Translations under genes and position numbers: made by a program
The notes under the pieces: generated by a model
What the model saw: the letters and a program-made list of their open reading frames with translations, nothing else
Databases searched by the model: none
Told to the model about the DNA's origin: nothing
Assembly: GCA_025355105.1 (NCBI GenBank)
Contig: JANYAE010000081.1
Location: 62,001-126,000 of the forward strand
From: Pseudomonadota bacterium
GTDB lineage: Bacteria; Pseudomonadota; Gammaproteobacteria; Steroidobacterales; Steroidobacteraceae
DNA length: 64,000 nt
Direction: 5' to 3'
Shown here: positions 1-13,113 of the stretch, piece by piece
Layout: each line of letters opens with the position of its first letter
Numbering within the stretch: the first letter of the stretch is position 1

Positions 1-417
1 GACCTGGCGCACCCAGCCCTCGAAATTCGCCGCAAGCAGCTCGCGCACCGCGGGATCCGGCTCGTGGAGTTCGAGCGCGAGCGAGCCGATCGGACAGCCG
101 TAGGTGCAGTCGGTGGACGCGAGCGCGCGACGGTAGGCCGCGAGCAGCGCGAACACGCGCTCGAGCGGATCCGCGACGCCCTGCCAGGCAGGGGCCAGCA
201 GCATCGGCTCGATGCCGTCGCGGTAGCTTTCGAGCACCGCCAGCAGCAGGTCCTGCTTCGTCGGAAAGAAGTGATAGAGGCTGCCGGAGTGCGCCTCAGC
301 GCGCTGCAGGATGTCGGCAATCGAGGTTGACTGGTAACCCTTGCTCGCAAAGAGCTCGAGCGCGGCGAACAGGATTCGGCTGCGGGTGGCATCGACGGCA
401 GGGACTTGATTGATCAT
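1..417 (-). CDS. TetR/AcrR-family transcriptional regulator (3' end outside window)
   Basis: The first 139 codons are visible on the minus strand and the reading frame runs off the window edge. The N-terminus starts MINQVPAVDATRSRIL and continues into a TetR-type helix-turn-helix with the typical FASKGYQSTSIADIL and SGSLYHFFPTKQDLL segments (about residues 20-55). The start of the ligand domain, with a CTYGCPIGSLA stretch, follows. TetR proteins are DNA-binding repressors released by small ligands. The start codon (415-417) lies inside a 20-bp palindrome, so autoregulation is likely. It is divergent from the Crp/Fnr-like gene at 613. The ligand is unknown. Confidence 0.9.
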   Translation of the reverse strand, partial: MINQVPAVDATRSRILFAALELFASKGYQSTSIADILQRAEAHSGSLYHFFPTKQDLLLAVLESYRDGIEPMLLAPAWQGVADPLERVFALLAAYRRALASTDCTYGCPIGSLALELHEPDPAVRELLAANFEGWVRQV

Positions 418-423
418 TCAAGT
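404..423. promoter_or_regulatory. Palindromic TetR-type operator 1
   Basis: The sequence ACTTGATTGATCATTCAAGT is a near-perfect 20-bp palindrome centred on TGATCA and it covers the start codon of the TetR gene. This size and symmetry are typical for TetR dimers. A second copy follows 33 bp away. Binding by the adjacent TetR protein is inferred. Confidence 0.65.
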
Positions 424-436
424 GCAGCGTATCAGG

Positions 437-456
437 ACTTGAGTGATCAATCAACT
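437..456. promoter_or_regulatory. Palindromic TetR-type operator 2
   Basis: ACTTGAGTGATCAATCAACT repeats the consensus of the palindrome at 404-423 with imperfect symmetry. The 33-bp centre-to-centre spacing is about three helical turns, so two dimers would sit on the same face. It lies between the divergent TetR and Crp/Fnr-like genes and could control both. Confidence 0.6.
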
Positions 457-612
457 GATGCGTGGACGACCGCGGTCAGGCCGCCGTGTCCTGTCCGGCC
501 GGTCTGCGGAAATCGCATTGGGGGCGGGCGCTCACCTCGCGTAGGTCGCGGCGACAGGCACAGGCACAGGGACAACCCGGCGCAGCGCAGTACCGCGCAA
601 CAAGGAGCTAGC

Positions 613-1848
613 ATGAACACCGGGCTCTTCCTCCGCCACGTGAAGGCGGCACGTATACCGTTGCTGATCGCGGTGGCCGGGCTGCTCCTGACCATCTGGG
701 TTGACCAGATCCGCGAGCTCTATTTCCTGCTCGCCGCGGCGCATGGCGAACTGGGCGTCAAGGTTGGCGCGGCGCCGACAACCCTCCTGCTCGGCGTCTC
801 CGTTTGGCACTCGGCGCGTTCCGTCGATCGGGTCCGCGTGCCGGCCATGCGGGCGCTTGGCGAGCCCGCCGGCGAGGCCTCGCGCAGCTGGTTGCCGCGA
901 ATTCTCGGTGCCAGCGTGCCGGCGCTCATGTTCGCGGGCGTCGTCGAAGCCCTGAACGATCGCGGGCTCGGTGAGGATGCCGCGCAAGTCTCCTGGACAA
1001 TGCCGGTCCTGTTCGCGCTGACCGCGGCGGGGTTGTTCGCGCTGTTCGTCGTCCGGCGTCGCATCGGCCGGCGGCTCGGCTTCCTCTGGGCGGCGAAGCC
1101 GTCCACGGACCCGGTGGTGTCCGACTGGTCGGAACTGCCGCCGTACGTGCGGCGGATCAATCGCGCGGTGACGCTGGCCAACGTCGCGGCGCTCGAGCGC
1201 GTGCCGCTGCGTCTCGGCGACATGCTCTACGAGCCGGACCAGCGGCAGTCGCATGCCTATTTTCCTGTCAGCGTCGTGGTTTCCCTCCACTATGGGATGG
1301 ACTCGGGCGCCGCGGCGGAGACGGCCGCAGTCGGCAACGAAGGCGTCGTCGGGGTGACGCTGTTCATGCATGGGGAAAGCACCGCCGGTTCAGCGGTCGT
1401 GCAGATTGCCGGCGAAGCCTACCGGCTCGGTGCCGCGGCCCTGAAGCGCGAGTTCGATCGTGCCGGAGCGATGCAGCGGCTGTCGCTGCGCTACATGCAG
1501 GCGCTGGTCGCCCAGACCACGCAGACGGCAGTCTGCAACCGGCATCATTCGGTCGAGCAGCAGCTGTGCCGCTGGCTGCTCGGCATCCTCGATCGTGTGC
1601 CCTCCGGGGAAGTCGTCGTGACCCAGGAGATGATCGCCGGCGTACTCGGCGAACTCGGCGTGCGGCGCGAGAGCATCACCGAGGCAGCCGGGGCGCTGCA
1701 GCGGGCGGGCTTGATTCGCAATCGTCGCGGGCACATCACGGTGCTGGCGCGCGGCGGTCTCGAGCAGACGGCTTGTGAGTGTCATGACATCGTCGCCGCC
1801 GAGTCGCGCCGCCTGCTGCCGGCGCGACTGCTGCAGACGCGTGCCTGA
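613..1848 (+). CDS. Crp/Fnr-family regulator with N-terminal membrane domain
   Basis: A 411-residue protein. ATG 613 is chosen because AAGGAG precedes it. The first ~150 residues contain about four hydrophobic segments (near residues 14-32, 55-75, 98-118 and 130-150). From about residue 180 the protein matches a proteobacterial Crp/Fnr subfamily: a cyclic-nucleotide-binding-like barrel (DMLYEPDQRQSHAYFPVS, AVGNEGVVGV), a dimer helix (TAVCNRHHSVEQQLCRWLL) and a C-terminal winged helix (MIAGVLGELGVRRESITEAA, GLIRNRRGHITVL). Family members are normally soluble and about 230 residues long, so the membrane half is an unusual addition. The frame is open throughout with no sign of a joining error. 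The gene is divergent from TetR with shared operators. The effector is unknown. Confidence 0.85.
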   Translation: MNTGLFLRHVKAARIPLLIAVAGLLLTIWVDQIRELYFLLAAAHGELGVKVGAAPTTLLLGVSVWHSARSVDRVRVPAMRALGEPAGEASRSWLPRILGASVPALMFAGVVEALNDRGLGEDAAQVSWTMPVLFALTAAGLFALFVVRRRIGRRLGFLWAAKPSTDPVVSDWSELPPYVRRINRAVTLANVAALERVPLRLGDMLYEPDQRQSHAYFPVSVVVSLHYGMDSGAAAETAAVGNEGVVGVTLFMHGESTAGSAVVQIAGEAYRLGAAALKREFDRAGAMQRLSLRYMQALVAQTTQTAVCNRHHSVEQQLCRWLLGILDRVPSGEVVVTQEMIAGVLGELGVRRESITEAAGALQRAGLIRNRRGHITVLARGGLEQTACECHDIVAAESRRLLPARLLQTRA

Positions 1849-2034
1849 CAAGCGGCATCGCGGCCACGGTCGCGCCGCGGCTCTGACCGCCGTGGTCGGC
1901 GGAGACGGTGCTGCGCCGGACTGCCTGCCGTGCGGCCGACAGCGCCGGCGCAGCCCCGCCGGGTTCATTCCGGACGCTGTCCCGGCCTTCCCGCGGCAGG
2001 GGGCTGATGCGCCCGGGCTCCCGGATCCCGTCGT

Positions 2035-3444
2035 TCAGCGCAGCGCCACCGTCTGGTGCTTCCACGCGCTGTCCTGCCAGCGTTCGAAGTCCGGCAGCAG
2101 CTCCGGCGCGCTCGCCTGCCGGTCGGCCACCAGCGTATCGAGCCGCAGCACCTCGAAGCGCCGCCGGAAGTGCCCGTCCGCGCGCACTTCGCGCGCGACC
2201 AGCATCCGCTTGGCGCCCGGCGTCCAGCCGGCGAACTCCACGTAGCCGAGGTCCGGGTTGCTGGTGCCGGGCGGTAACACGTCCACCGTCCAGCCCTGCG
2301 CGCCCTTGCGGAATACCCACAGCTCGCGCCACGTGTCGAGCGGCTGGACGGCGAGGGCGAGCGCCGTTCCCGCCGAGTTGCTACGCGCCGATGCCGTCCA
2401 GACGGTGCCGTAGGTGCAGCGCTTGAGCAGCGGATTGCTGACCGGGTGGCGCGTGTCCTCGAGCGTCACGCAAGTCTCGCCCGGGGCGCCCGGCGCGGTC
2501 GCGACTGCGAGCTTGCCGGTGGCGCGCGTCGTGAACTCCGCCGCCCAGCGCACCGTGCCGACGCGCACTGCGGCGTCGGTGTACTCCGACTGCGCCTCCT
2601 CACCGAGCTCGGCCGTGCTGACCGCGCTGAGCTCCTGCATTGCGCGCTGTGCTGCGGCCTGGGTCGGCTCGCCGCGCCGCGCCTGTTCGAAGGCAACCGC
2701 CGACCAGACGCCGGCACGGCGCGCGTGCAGGCGGCTTGCGAGCTGCGCGTCGAGACCGGTCGCCGGCACGCGGTCGAGCACGGTCGCGCGCCACAGGTCG
2801 AGCTGGTAGCGGTCCGACGGCCCGATTCCGGGGTCGACGCACTCGTGGCGCGTGAGGCCGAGCGCGGCGCGCGCCTGCTGGTCCGGCTCGGCGCCGGGCA
2901 TGGCGAGCACGCGGCGGAACATCTCGCCGTCGTAGCAGATCTGCACGTGGCCGTTGCGGTCGAAGCTCTTGACCTTGAGACCGTACTGGGCGGCAACCTC
3001 GAGGTGCGCGGCAAGCGCCGGGTCCCTGGCCTTCGCCTTGTCGTTCGACGCGCGGCGCGCAAGCCGCTCGGCCATCGTACCGACCGCGTCGAGCGGCTCG
3101 GCGGTCAGCGACTCGGCCGGCGCCGCCCGCAGGTAGGCCGCGGCGTAGCTGATGCCGAGCGCCTCCGAGCCCGGTGCGTCGCGCAGGAAGCGGACCACCG
3201 CGAGCAGTCCCGGCGCCTCGCCAGGCGAGAGCGTCACGCGACGCACCTGTACGGCGCGGATGTAGCCGCCGCGCTCGCGGCGGTGGTCGTAGACCTGCAG
3301 GTACTCGCCGCGCTGGCCGCGGATCTCGAGCACGTCACCCTGCCAGAGCACGGCCTGCTGCGTGGCAGAGTCGCGGGCCGAGGCGCGCAGCGACGCCTGG
3401 TCCTGGATCACGATCGCAAGAGTCGTCACGGTTGCGGGCAGCAT
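2035..3444 (-). CDS. Hypothetical protein with N-terminal SH3-like domain
   Basis: A 469-residue protein. The N-terminus (MLPATVTTLAIVIQDQASLR) leads into an SH3-like segment of about residues 10-75 (LWQGDVLEIRGQRGEYLQVY, GGYIRAVQV), as in bacterial SH3 modules that bind cell-wall or protein ligands. The rest has a cysteine pair around RHECVDPG and a C-terminal region with DTWRELWVFRKG and PDLGYVEFAGW, possibly a beta-rich domain. Its ATG shares one base with the stop of the SPFH gene upstream (TGATG), which indicates translational coupling. The first residues are only weakly signal-like. Function unknown; it probably works with the SPFH protein. Confidence 0.75.
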   Translation of the reverse strand: MLPATVTTLAIVIQDQASLRASARDSATQQAVLWQGDVLEIRGQRGEYLQVYDHRRERGGYIRAVQVRRVTLSPGEAPGLLAVVRFLRDAPGSEALGISYAAAYLRAAPAESLTAEPLDAVGTMAERLARRASNDKAKARDPALAAHLEVAAQYGLKVKSFDRNGHVQICYDGEMFRRVLAMPGAEPDQQARAALGLTRHECVDPGIGPSDRYQLDLWRATVLDRVPATGLDAQLASRLHARRAGVWSAVAFEQARRGEPTQAAAQRAMQELSAVSTAELGEEAQSEYTDAAVRVGTVRWAAEFTTRATGKLAVATAPGAPGETCVTLEDTRHPVSNPLLKRCTYGTVWTASARSNSAGTALALAVQPLDTWRELWVFRKGAQGWTVDVLPPGTSNPDLGYVEFAGWTPGAKRMLVAREVRADGHFRRRFEVLRLDTLVADRQASAPELLPDFERWQDSAWKHQTVALR

Positions 3445-4718
3445 CACTCTTCTCCCTTTGTGCCGGCACGCGGCGTGGCCGTCGTGCCGGCGGTCGTGCC
3501 ACCCTTCGCGCCGAGCAGGATGGCGCCAATGAATCCGCCGTCCCGCGGCGGCGGCGCGATGATCACTTGGATCTTGTCGGACAGCTTGTCGGCCAGCGTC
3601 TTCTCGATGAGCAGCGGGTAGCGCTGGATCAGCGCGCCCTCGCGCTCCATCTGGCCGGTGGTGACCTGGCCGACCTTTTCGAGGCGGTAGACCTCGGCGT
3701 CGGCGAGCTTCTGGCGCGAATCGGCTTCGCCAGTGGCCTCGATGCGCCGCGCTTCGGCCGCGCCCTCGGCGCTGCGGATCCGCGCGACCTTCTCGGCCTC
3801 GGCCTCGAGCCGGCGCTGCTGGATCTGCTTCTCCTTGAATGGCAGCACGTGCTTCATGGCTTCCTCCTGCGCGCGGGCGGCGATGATCTGTTCCTGCGCC
3901 GAGGCTTCGGCGGCCTTCTGGCGCCGCACCTTGTCGGCCTCGGCATCGAGCTCGGTCTCCTTGACGCGTTTGTCCTTGAGTTCGAGGGTGAAGCGCATCT
4001 TCTCGGTCTCGAGCTCCTCGGCGAGCAGCCGGTCCATGCCGCGCCGGTAGTCGGCGGGCAGGTCCACCTTGCCCATCTCGACGCCGCGCAGCACGAGGCC
4101 GGCCGCGGCGAGCTTCGGCTTCAACTCGTTCTCGATCGCCTGCTGGATCTCGACGCGCTTGCTGGAGAAGATCTCGCGCACCGTGTAGCGCGCGAACAGC
4201 TTGTAGATCACGCCCTGCACTGCCGGGCGGACGACTTCGGCGCTGATGTCGTCGGGGAGTTCGCGCGACACCTCGGCGATGCGCCGCGGGTCGATCGCGT
4301 AGCGCACCGTGAGGTCGACGCCAATTGACAGCCCCTCGACCGACTGGAATGGCGACTCGCCGGTCGCGTTGGCGCTCTCGCGCGGCCGGTAGACCTGCTC
4401 GCGGGTCTCGAAGCGCCGCACCTGGTGCAGGCCCGGCAGCGCGAACAGGATGCCGGTGTTGAATTCGCGCGTGCTGCCCGTGAAGCGGTTGCTGCGCACC
4501 AGCAGTTCGCCGCGGCCGACGGACTGCACCGGCGGGTGGCTGCCGATCGCGTAGCCGGCGATACCGAGGGCCGCGAGGACGATCAGTCGATTGCGGGCGC
4601 GGCGCGAGGCTGCGGCGAGCGCCCGGGCACCGCCGGCGGTGAGCTGGCCGAGACGCGTGGCGGGCAGGATCACCAGGGTCCGGAGGACTTCCTTGACGAC
4701 TTCGAGGCGGTCGGACAT
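3444..4718 (-). CDS. SPFH/Band 7 (prohibitin-like) membrane protein
   Basis: A 424-residue protein. ATG 4718 is preceded by GGAGATCC. One hydrophobic segment (about residues 38-55, RLIVLAALGIAGYAIGS) anchors it. The Band 7 domain follows (LLVRSNRFTGSTREFNTGIL, VDLTVRYAIDPRRIAEVSRE, AVQGVIYKLFARYTVREIFS). A long Ala/Glu/Arg coiled coil comes next (AEADKVRRQKAAEASAQEQI) and then a Gly/Thr-rich tail. SPFH proteins form cage-like oligomers at the membrane and scaffold proteases or lipid domains. The gene is the promoter-proximal member of a coupled pair with the SH3 gene and is divergent from the response regulator at 4931. Confidence 0.9.
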   Translation of the reverse strand: MSDRLEVVKEVLRTLVILPATRLGQLTAGGARALAAASRRARNRLIVLAALGIAGYAIGSHPPVQSVGRGELLVRSNRFTGSTREFNTGILFALPGLHQVRRFETREQVYRPRESANATGESPFQSVEGLSIGVDLTVRYAIDPRRIAEVSRELPDDISAEVVRPAVQGVIYKLFARYTVREIFSSKRVEIQQAIENELKPKLAAAGLVLRGVEMGKVDLPADYRRGMDRLLAEELETEKMRFTLELKDKRVKETELDAEADKVRRQKAAEASAQEQIIAARAQEEAMKHVLPFKEKQIQQRRLEAEAEKVARIRSAEGAAEARRIEATGEADSRQKLADAEVYRLEKVGQVTTGQMEREGALIQRYPLLIEKTLADKLSDKIQVIIAPPPRDGGFIGAILLGAKGGTTAGTTATPRAGTKGEE

Positions 4719-4930
4719 GGCACGGATCTCCGCTGATGCTCGGCCGGGAGGCGGGTGAGGGCAGGAACGGCGCCCGGCGATCCATCGTTCCGGGAGCGAT
4801 TCTTCGGCGCGGGCGGCGGAGCGCTCAATGTCGCCGGCAGGGCACTTCATTCCGCCCCCGGAAGAAACCTTCACGACGCCGGACGTGGCGCCGGCTGATA
4901 ATCGGGGGTGGAGGCAGTCGGGAGCCGGCT

Positions 4931-5617
4931 ATGGCGCGGGTCGCGGTGATCGAGGATGACGTGCCAACGAGCAACCAGCTCCGCGGCTGGATCGAGGCCG
5001 CACGGCCCGGCGTTCGCGTCGATCAGTGGTTCAGCCACGACGCCGCCGCCGCGGCGATCGGCCGTGAGCACTACGACGTGGTCGTGCTCGACATCGAACT
5101 CGGCCGCGAGCGCCACGCCGGCGTTGCGCTGATCAACGCCATCAACAAGCGTCGCGGCACACCCGTGCTGGTGGTTTCCGGCATGCCGGCGAGCATCTAC
5201 CGCAGCATCATGAAGGCGCTTGACGCCTGGGACTACCTGCAGAAGAGCGACTTCGGCGAGACCGAGTTCATCGAGACCTTCCTCGAGGTGCTGCGCGCGG
5301 CGGAGCGCGCGCCAGGCAGCGCGCCGCCGGCCGCGAGCGAGCTGTCGATCGACCCGCTGCACCAGGCCTCGCCGACCTGGCGGGGCGAGCGGATCAATCT
5401 GCCGCTGACGGCGCAGCGGATCCTCGACGTGCTGCACCGCAAGCGCGGCCAGGTGGTCTCGTACGAGGACCTCTACCTGGTGGTGAAGAGCGGCCGCAAT
5501 CGCGACAACGTCCGCAAGCACGTCAGCACGATCCGCGACGCCTTCCGCGAGATTGACCCGGCCTTCGACGGTGTCGAGAACGTGCCGATGCGCGGCTTTC
5601 GCTGGGTGGTCCCATGA
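4931..5617 (+). CDS. OmpR-type response regulator
   Basis: A 228-residue protein. The receiver domain (about residues 3-125) shows the acidic pocket VIEDD, the phospho-acceptor Asp in VVLDIEL, the Ser of VVSGM and the Lys of LQKSD. The output domain (about 140-228) is a winged helix (LPLTAQRILDVLHRKRGQVV, NVRKHVSTIRDAFR, MRGFRWVVP), so it is a DNA-binding transcription factor. The stop overlaps the start of the histidine kinase gene (ATGA), marking a co-translated pair. The first ~40 residues of the longer open frame upstream of ATG 4931 look non-coding. Confidence 0.92.
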   Translation: MARVAVIEDDVPTSNQLRGWIEAARPGVRVDQWFSHDAAAAAIGREHYDVVVLDIELGRERHAGVALINAINKRRGTPVLVVSGMPASIYRSIMKALDAWDYLQKSDFGETEFIETFLEVLRAAERAPGSAPPAASELSIDPLHQASPTWRGERINLPLTAQRILDVLHRKRGQVVSYEDLYLVVKSGRNRDNVRKHVSTIRDAFREIDPAFDGVENVPMRGFRWVVP

Positions 5618-7680
5618 TGTGGCTCTGGCCGCGGGGCGTACCGTTGCGGCTGCGGGTCTTCTTCCGCGGCGCGTTCCTGCTGCTCGCGCTGGCGACGCTC
5701 GGGCTCGCGCTCAGCATGCTGCGCGAGGAGAAGCAGCTCTCCTACCGCAGCTACGGCCAGGTCTTTGCGAAGAACGTCGACGAGATCGCCGCCCGCCTGC
5801 AGCACCCGACCGGGCAGCTCGCGCTCCTCAACCCGGACGCCGGCGGCGGCGCGACGACCCCGCTGCGGCCGCTCGTGCTGCCTTTTGCCGGCATCGACTT
5901 CGACGACCGCGCCAAGGCGCAGCAGGCGGTCGAGATGGCCGGCTGTCTCGTGGCGTATCCAGGGGCGGCCGAACTGTGCGTGTCGGTCGGCAACAGCCCG
6001 GCGGCCGGCGGCTTCCTGTATGCGGTCGGCAGCTTCGTCAGCGGACCGCTGATCGAGCATGTGGCAGGCGATCTCGACCTTGGCGCGGCGCACCGCCTCG
6101 GCGTCGAGGTGTCGCTACGCGGGCGCAGCTACCGCTGGCTCGCGCCGCTCGAAGTGGCGCGTCACCCGAAGCAGGTCGCGGTCCACGGCCGCCTGACCGG
6201 CTTCGAGCAGGATGACGACGGCCGCCTCGCGCGCCGGCCGAACAAGGAATTTCGCGGCTGGCTGTGGCAGGACGTGCGCTGTTTGGACGCGGCGGCGGCG
6301 GCCAGCGCCGCCGAGCCGTGCCCGCGGCGCTCGTTCTACTCGGTGCGGCTCCCGGTCGACGTGTTCCGCGAGGATCTCTACCAGAACCCGCGCGTCGTCT
6401 GGCCACCGCGCGACCTGGCTGCGGTGCGGGTGCGTGTCACGGTACTCGGCCCCGGCGACGCCGGCGTGCTCTTTGACAGTAACGCGGCAGGCGCCACGCC
6501 GCCATTCGCGCTGGCCGACCTGCGCAGCGAGCTGCTCGTCGGCGAGCGGCTCACGATCCGCCGGCTGAACGGGGACGGCGCGCGGCAGGTGATCACGCTC
6601 GCCAACGACGGCGAAGGCGGCGGCGCGCCGCCGCCATTCCTCGACCGGCTCATCCGCCGCCTGCCGGTCGACGGAGGTGACCGGCCGCTTGAGACCGCGC
6701 GGCGCATCGCGACGCCGCTTGGTGACTATGAGCTGCGGCTCACCGCTGATCTCGCCGGCGTCGACCGCGCCATCGGCACGGTTGCCGGTCGCCTCTACTG
6801 GTTCGTGGCGGCAATGCTGGCGGCGATCCTGCTCACCTGGCTCGCGATCGAGGCTCGCATCATCCGGCGCATCACGCTGCTGACGACACGTGCCGCGGCG
6901 GTGCGCAAGTCGGTGCGCGGCGCCGAAGGCCTGATCGAGCACGACCTCGGCAGCCTACGCGGCCGCGACGAGCTCGGCCTGCTCGCCGGCGTGCTCACCG
7001 ACCTCCTGCAGCGGGTCAACGAGGACGTGAAGCGCGAACAGATTCGCGCCGACCAGGAGAAGGACCTTTGGCAGGCAGTCGGCCACGAGATCATGTCGCC
7101 GCTGCAGTCGCTGCTCGCGCTGCACGCGCGGCCGGAGGACCTCAGCCGGCGCTACATCGAGCGGATGCAGCAGGCGGTACGCGTCCTCTACGGCCATGCC
7201 TCGCCGAGCGAGGCGATCCTCTCGGCAACGCTCGAGGTACGGACACTTGACGTCGAGGCTTTCCTCGCCCACGTCGCGCGCAATGCCGCCGACGCCGGTA
7301 TCGAGGGTGTCGAATACACGGGCGAGGGCACGCCGCTGATCGTCAAGGCCGACGAGCACTCGCTCGAGGACGTCGTTACGCACGTGCTCGCCAATGCCGC
7401 GCGCTACCGCCGCCCTGGGTCGGCGATCCGGATCCGGCTCGGGCAAGCGGATACGGCGGCCGAGGTCCGGATACGCAACGACGGCCCGCCGATCGACGAT
7501 CGCCTGATCGGGCGGATCTTCGAGTACGGGGTCACCGGTTCCGCGGAGGGCGGCACCAGCGGCAGTCGTGGCCAGGGACTGTTCGTCGCCAAGACCTACA
7601 TGGCGAAGATGGGCGGCACCATCGAGGCGCGCAACGTCGATGGTGGCGTCGAGTTCATCCTCAAGCTCGTGGTCGCATGA
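5614..7680 (+). CDS. Sensor histidine kinase, partner of the 4931 regulator
   Basis: A 688-residue membrane kinase overlapping the response regulator by 4 nt. TM1 lies at about residues 10-35 and TM2 at about 395-418, bracketing a ~360-residue periplasmic sensor of no recognised family. HAMP-like and coiled segments follow. The phospho-acceptor His is in VGHEIMSPLQSL (about residue 490); this box is a variant of the usual HELRTPL. The ATPase has an N-box (HVLANAARYRRPG), a G1-like PPIDDRLIGRIFEYG and G2 GQGLFVAKTYM. It should phosphorylate the adjacent OmpR-type regulator. The stimulus is unknown. It is convergent with the broken barrel-protein gene, with 5 nt between stops. Confidence 0.92.
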   Translation: MMWLWPRGVPLRLRVFFRGAFLLLALATLGLALSMLREEKQLSYRSYGQVFAKNVDEIAARLQHPTGQLALLNPDAGGGATTPLRPLVLPFAGIDFDDRAKAQQAVEMAGCLVAYPGAAELCVSVGNSPAAGGFLYAVGSFVSGPLIEHVAGDLDLGAAHRLGVEVSLRGRSYRWLAPLEVARHPKQVAVHGRLTGFEQDDDGRLARRPNKEFRGWLWQDVRCLDAAAAASAAEPCPRRSFYSVRLPVDVFREDLYQNPRVVWPPRDLAAVRVRVTVLGPGDAGVLFDSNAAGATPPFALADLRSELLVGERLTIRRLNGDGARQVITLANDGEGGGAPPPFLDRLIRRLPVDGGDRPLETARRIATPLGDYELRLTADLAGVDRAIGTVAGRLYWFVAAMLAAILLTWLAIEARIIRRITLLTTRAAAVRKSVRGAEGLIEHDLGSLRGRDELGLLAGVLTDLLQRVNEDVKREQIRADQEKDLWQAVGHEIMSPLQSLLALHARPEDLSRRYIERMQQAVRVLYGHASPSEAILSATLEVRTLDVEAFLAHVARNAADAGIEGVEYTGEGTPLIVKADEHSLEDVVTHVLANAARYRRPGSAIRIRLGQADTAAEVRIRNDGPPIDDRLIGRIFEYGVTGSAEGGTSGSRGQGLFVAKTYMAKMGGTIEARNVDGGVEFILKLVVA

Positions 7681-7685
7681 GGCCG

Positions 7686-8289
7686 CTAGCGGAACGTCCA
7701 AGTGAAGCCGATCGACAGCAGGTCCGGGTTGGGCCGGCCGCCGTGAAGCGCTCGTACTCGGCGCGCAGCGCAGCCGAGCCGAGCTTCAGCTGTACGCCGG
7801 CGCCGCCGGCGAGACCGGTGTCGGTCCGATCCGCGCGAAACGGAAGGTTGACGCAGACGAGCGTGCAGATCGTGGGCAGGACGCCACTGACGGTGCTCTG
7901 GATCCGTGCCACACGGAGCTTGACGTCGACGACGACCGGGATCGGCAGGTAGAGGAGGCCGAAGGCCGCCGCGCCCCGCATTTTGACGTCGACGACGTTG
8001 CCGTCGCTCGCGGTCGGGTCGCCGAAGTCCATGTACGCGAGCTCAAGCCCGAGGCTCGAGAGTGGTCGCACGCCGACGATGGCCTTGTAGGCGCCGTGGT
8101 TCTCCTTGAACTTCGCAGCGCTGAACGCCGACCCGTCCGCCTCGACCTGCGCCTGGCCGACCGCGCCGCCGAGATACGCTCCGAGCAGCGCGTCGGCGGC
8201 CGCCGGCGGTAGCGGCAGTCCTGACGACGCGAGCAGCGCGGCCGCGAGCGCCGCCGGCCGGGAGGCGTTGTCTGTGTCGCGAAGTCCAT
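7686..8289 (-). pseudogene. Outer-membrane beta-barrel protein, broken by two frameshifts
   Basis: The central ~150 residues read as a small OmpA-like barrel (GAYLGGAVGQAQVEADGSAF, LGLELAYMDFGDP, FGLLYLPIPVVVDVKLRV, TGLAGGAGVQLKLGSAALRA). At the 5' end a good CAGGAGG site is followed by ATG 8289, but that ATG is one frame off from the signal-like SRPAALAAALLASSG; the shift falls near 8262. At the 3' end the frame passes into the kinase gene, whereas a one-base shift near 7735 gives the proper barrel ending NPDLLSIGFTWTFR with stop at 7686-7688. Two compensable indels in ~200 codons mean either a recent pseudogene or sequence errors. Nothing else interrupts it. Confidence 0.75.
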
Positions 8290-8416
8290 CGCCGACCTCC
8301 TGTCGATTGCGCGGGAGCGCAGGCGCTCCCAGGGCGTGTCAGACGCTCGGACGTTGACAAGCGGGCGGCGCGCGCCGGACGGCCGCCGCCTGCCTGACCG
8401 GGCAGCTCACGCGCTT

Positions 8417-12823
<4,407 letters not shown>

Positions 12824-13113
12824 CACACCTCCGCACAGGCCGTGTCCGCCACGCGGTTGCGCGACAGGCTGCCTCGGCCAAGACGCCTCCACGGACGCGG
12901 GTCCGAGTACGAGTCAGCCTTACGGGTTAGCGGCGTCGCCCGGCGGTCCTTAAGAACGAATTTCGTCGGCGCCCGCCGGCGAGCAGGGCACGGCCAGATC
13001 TCTCATCAACAATGAGACATAACTGTATGTTTACATGTGAGATAATAGCCATGAACCGCGGCCCAAGTCGCGGCCATACCTGCTCCTGGTCCGGCGTGAT
13101 CCTGGCTGCGGTG
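12824..13113. promoter_or_regulatory. Intergenic promoter region with AT-rich island and inverted repeats
   Basis: This 290-bp gap upstream of the hybrid kinase contains an AT-rich island at 13001-13050, very unlike the GC-rich surroundings. It has an inverted repeat TCTCAT-CAACA-ATGAGA (13001-13017) and a second short dyad ATGT-TT-ACAT nearby. TGAGA recurs at 13037-13041. I see no consensus sigma-70 pair with proper spacing. A regulated promoter for the minus-strand kinase is the likeliest use. Confidence 0.4.

Noticed and set aside
2035-4785. 916-codon version of the SH3-domain protein
   Set aside because: The upstream part is an off-frame reading of the SPFH gene; the true start is the coupled ATG at 3444.
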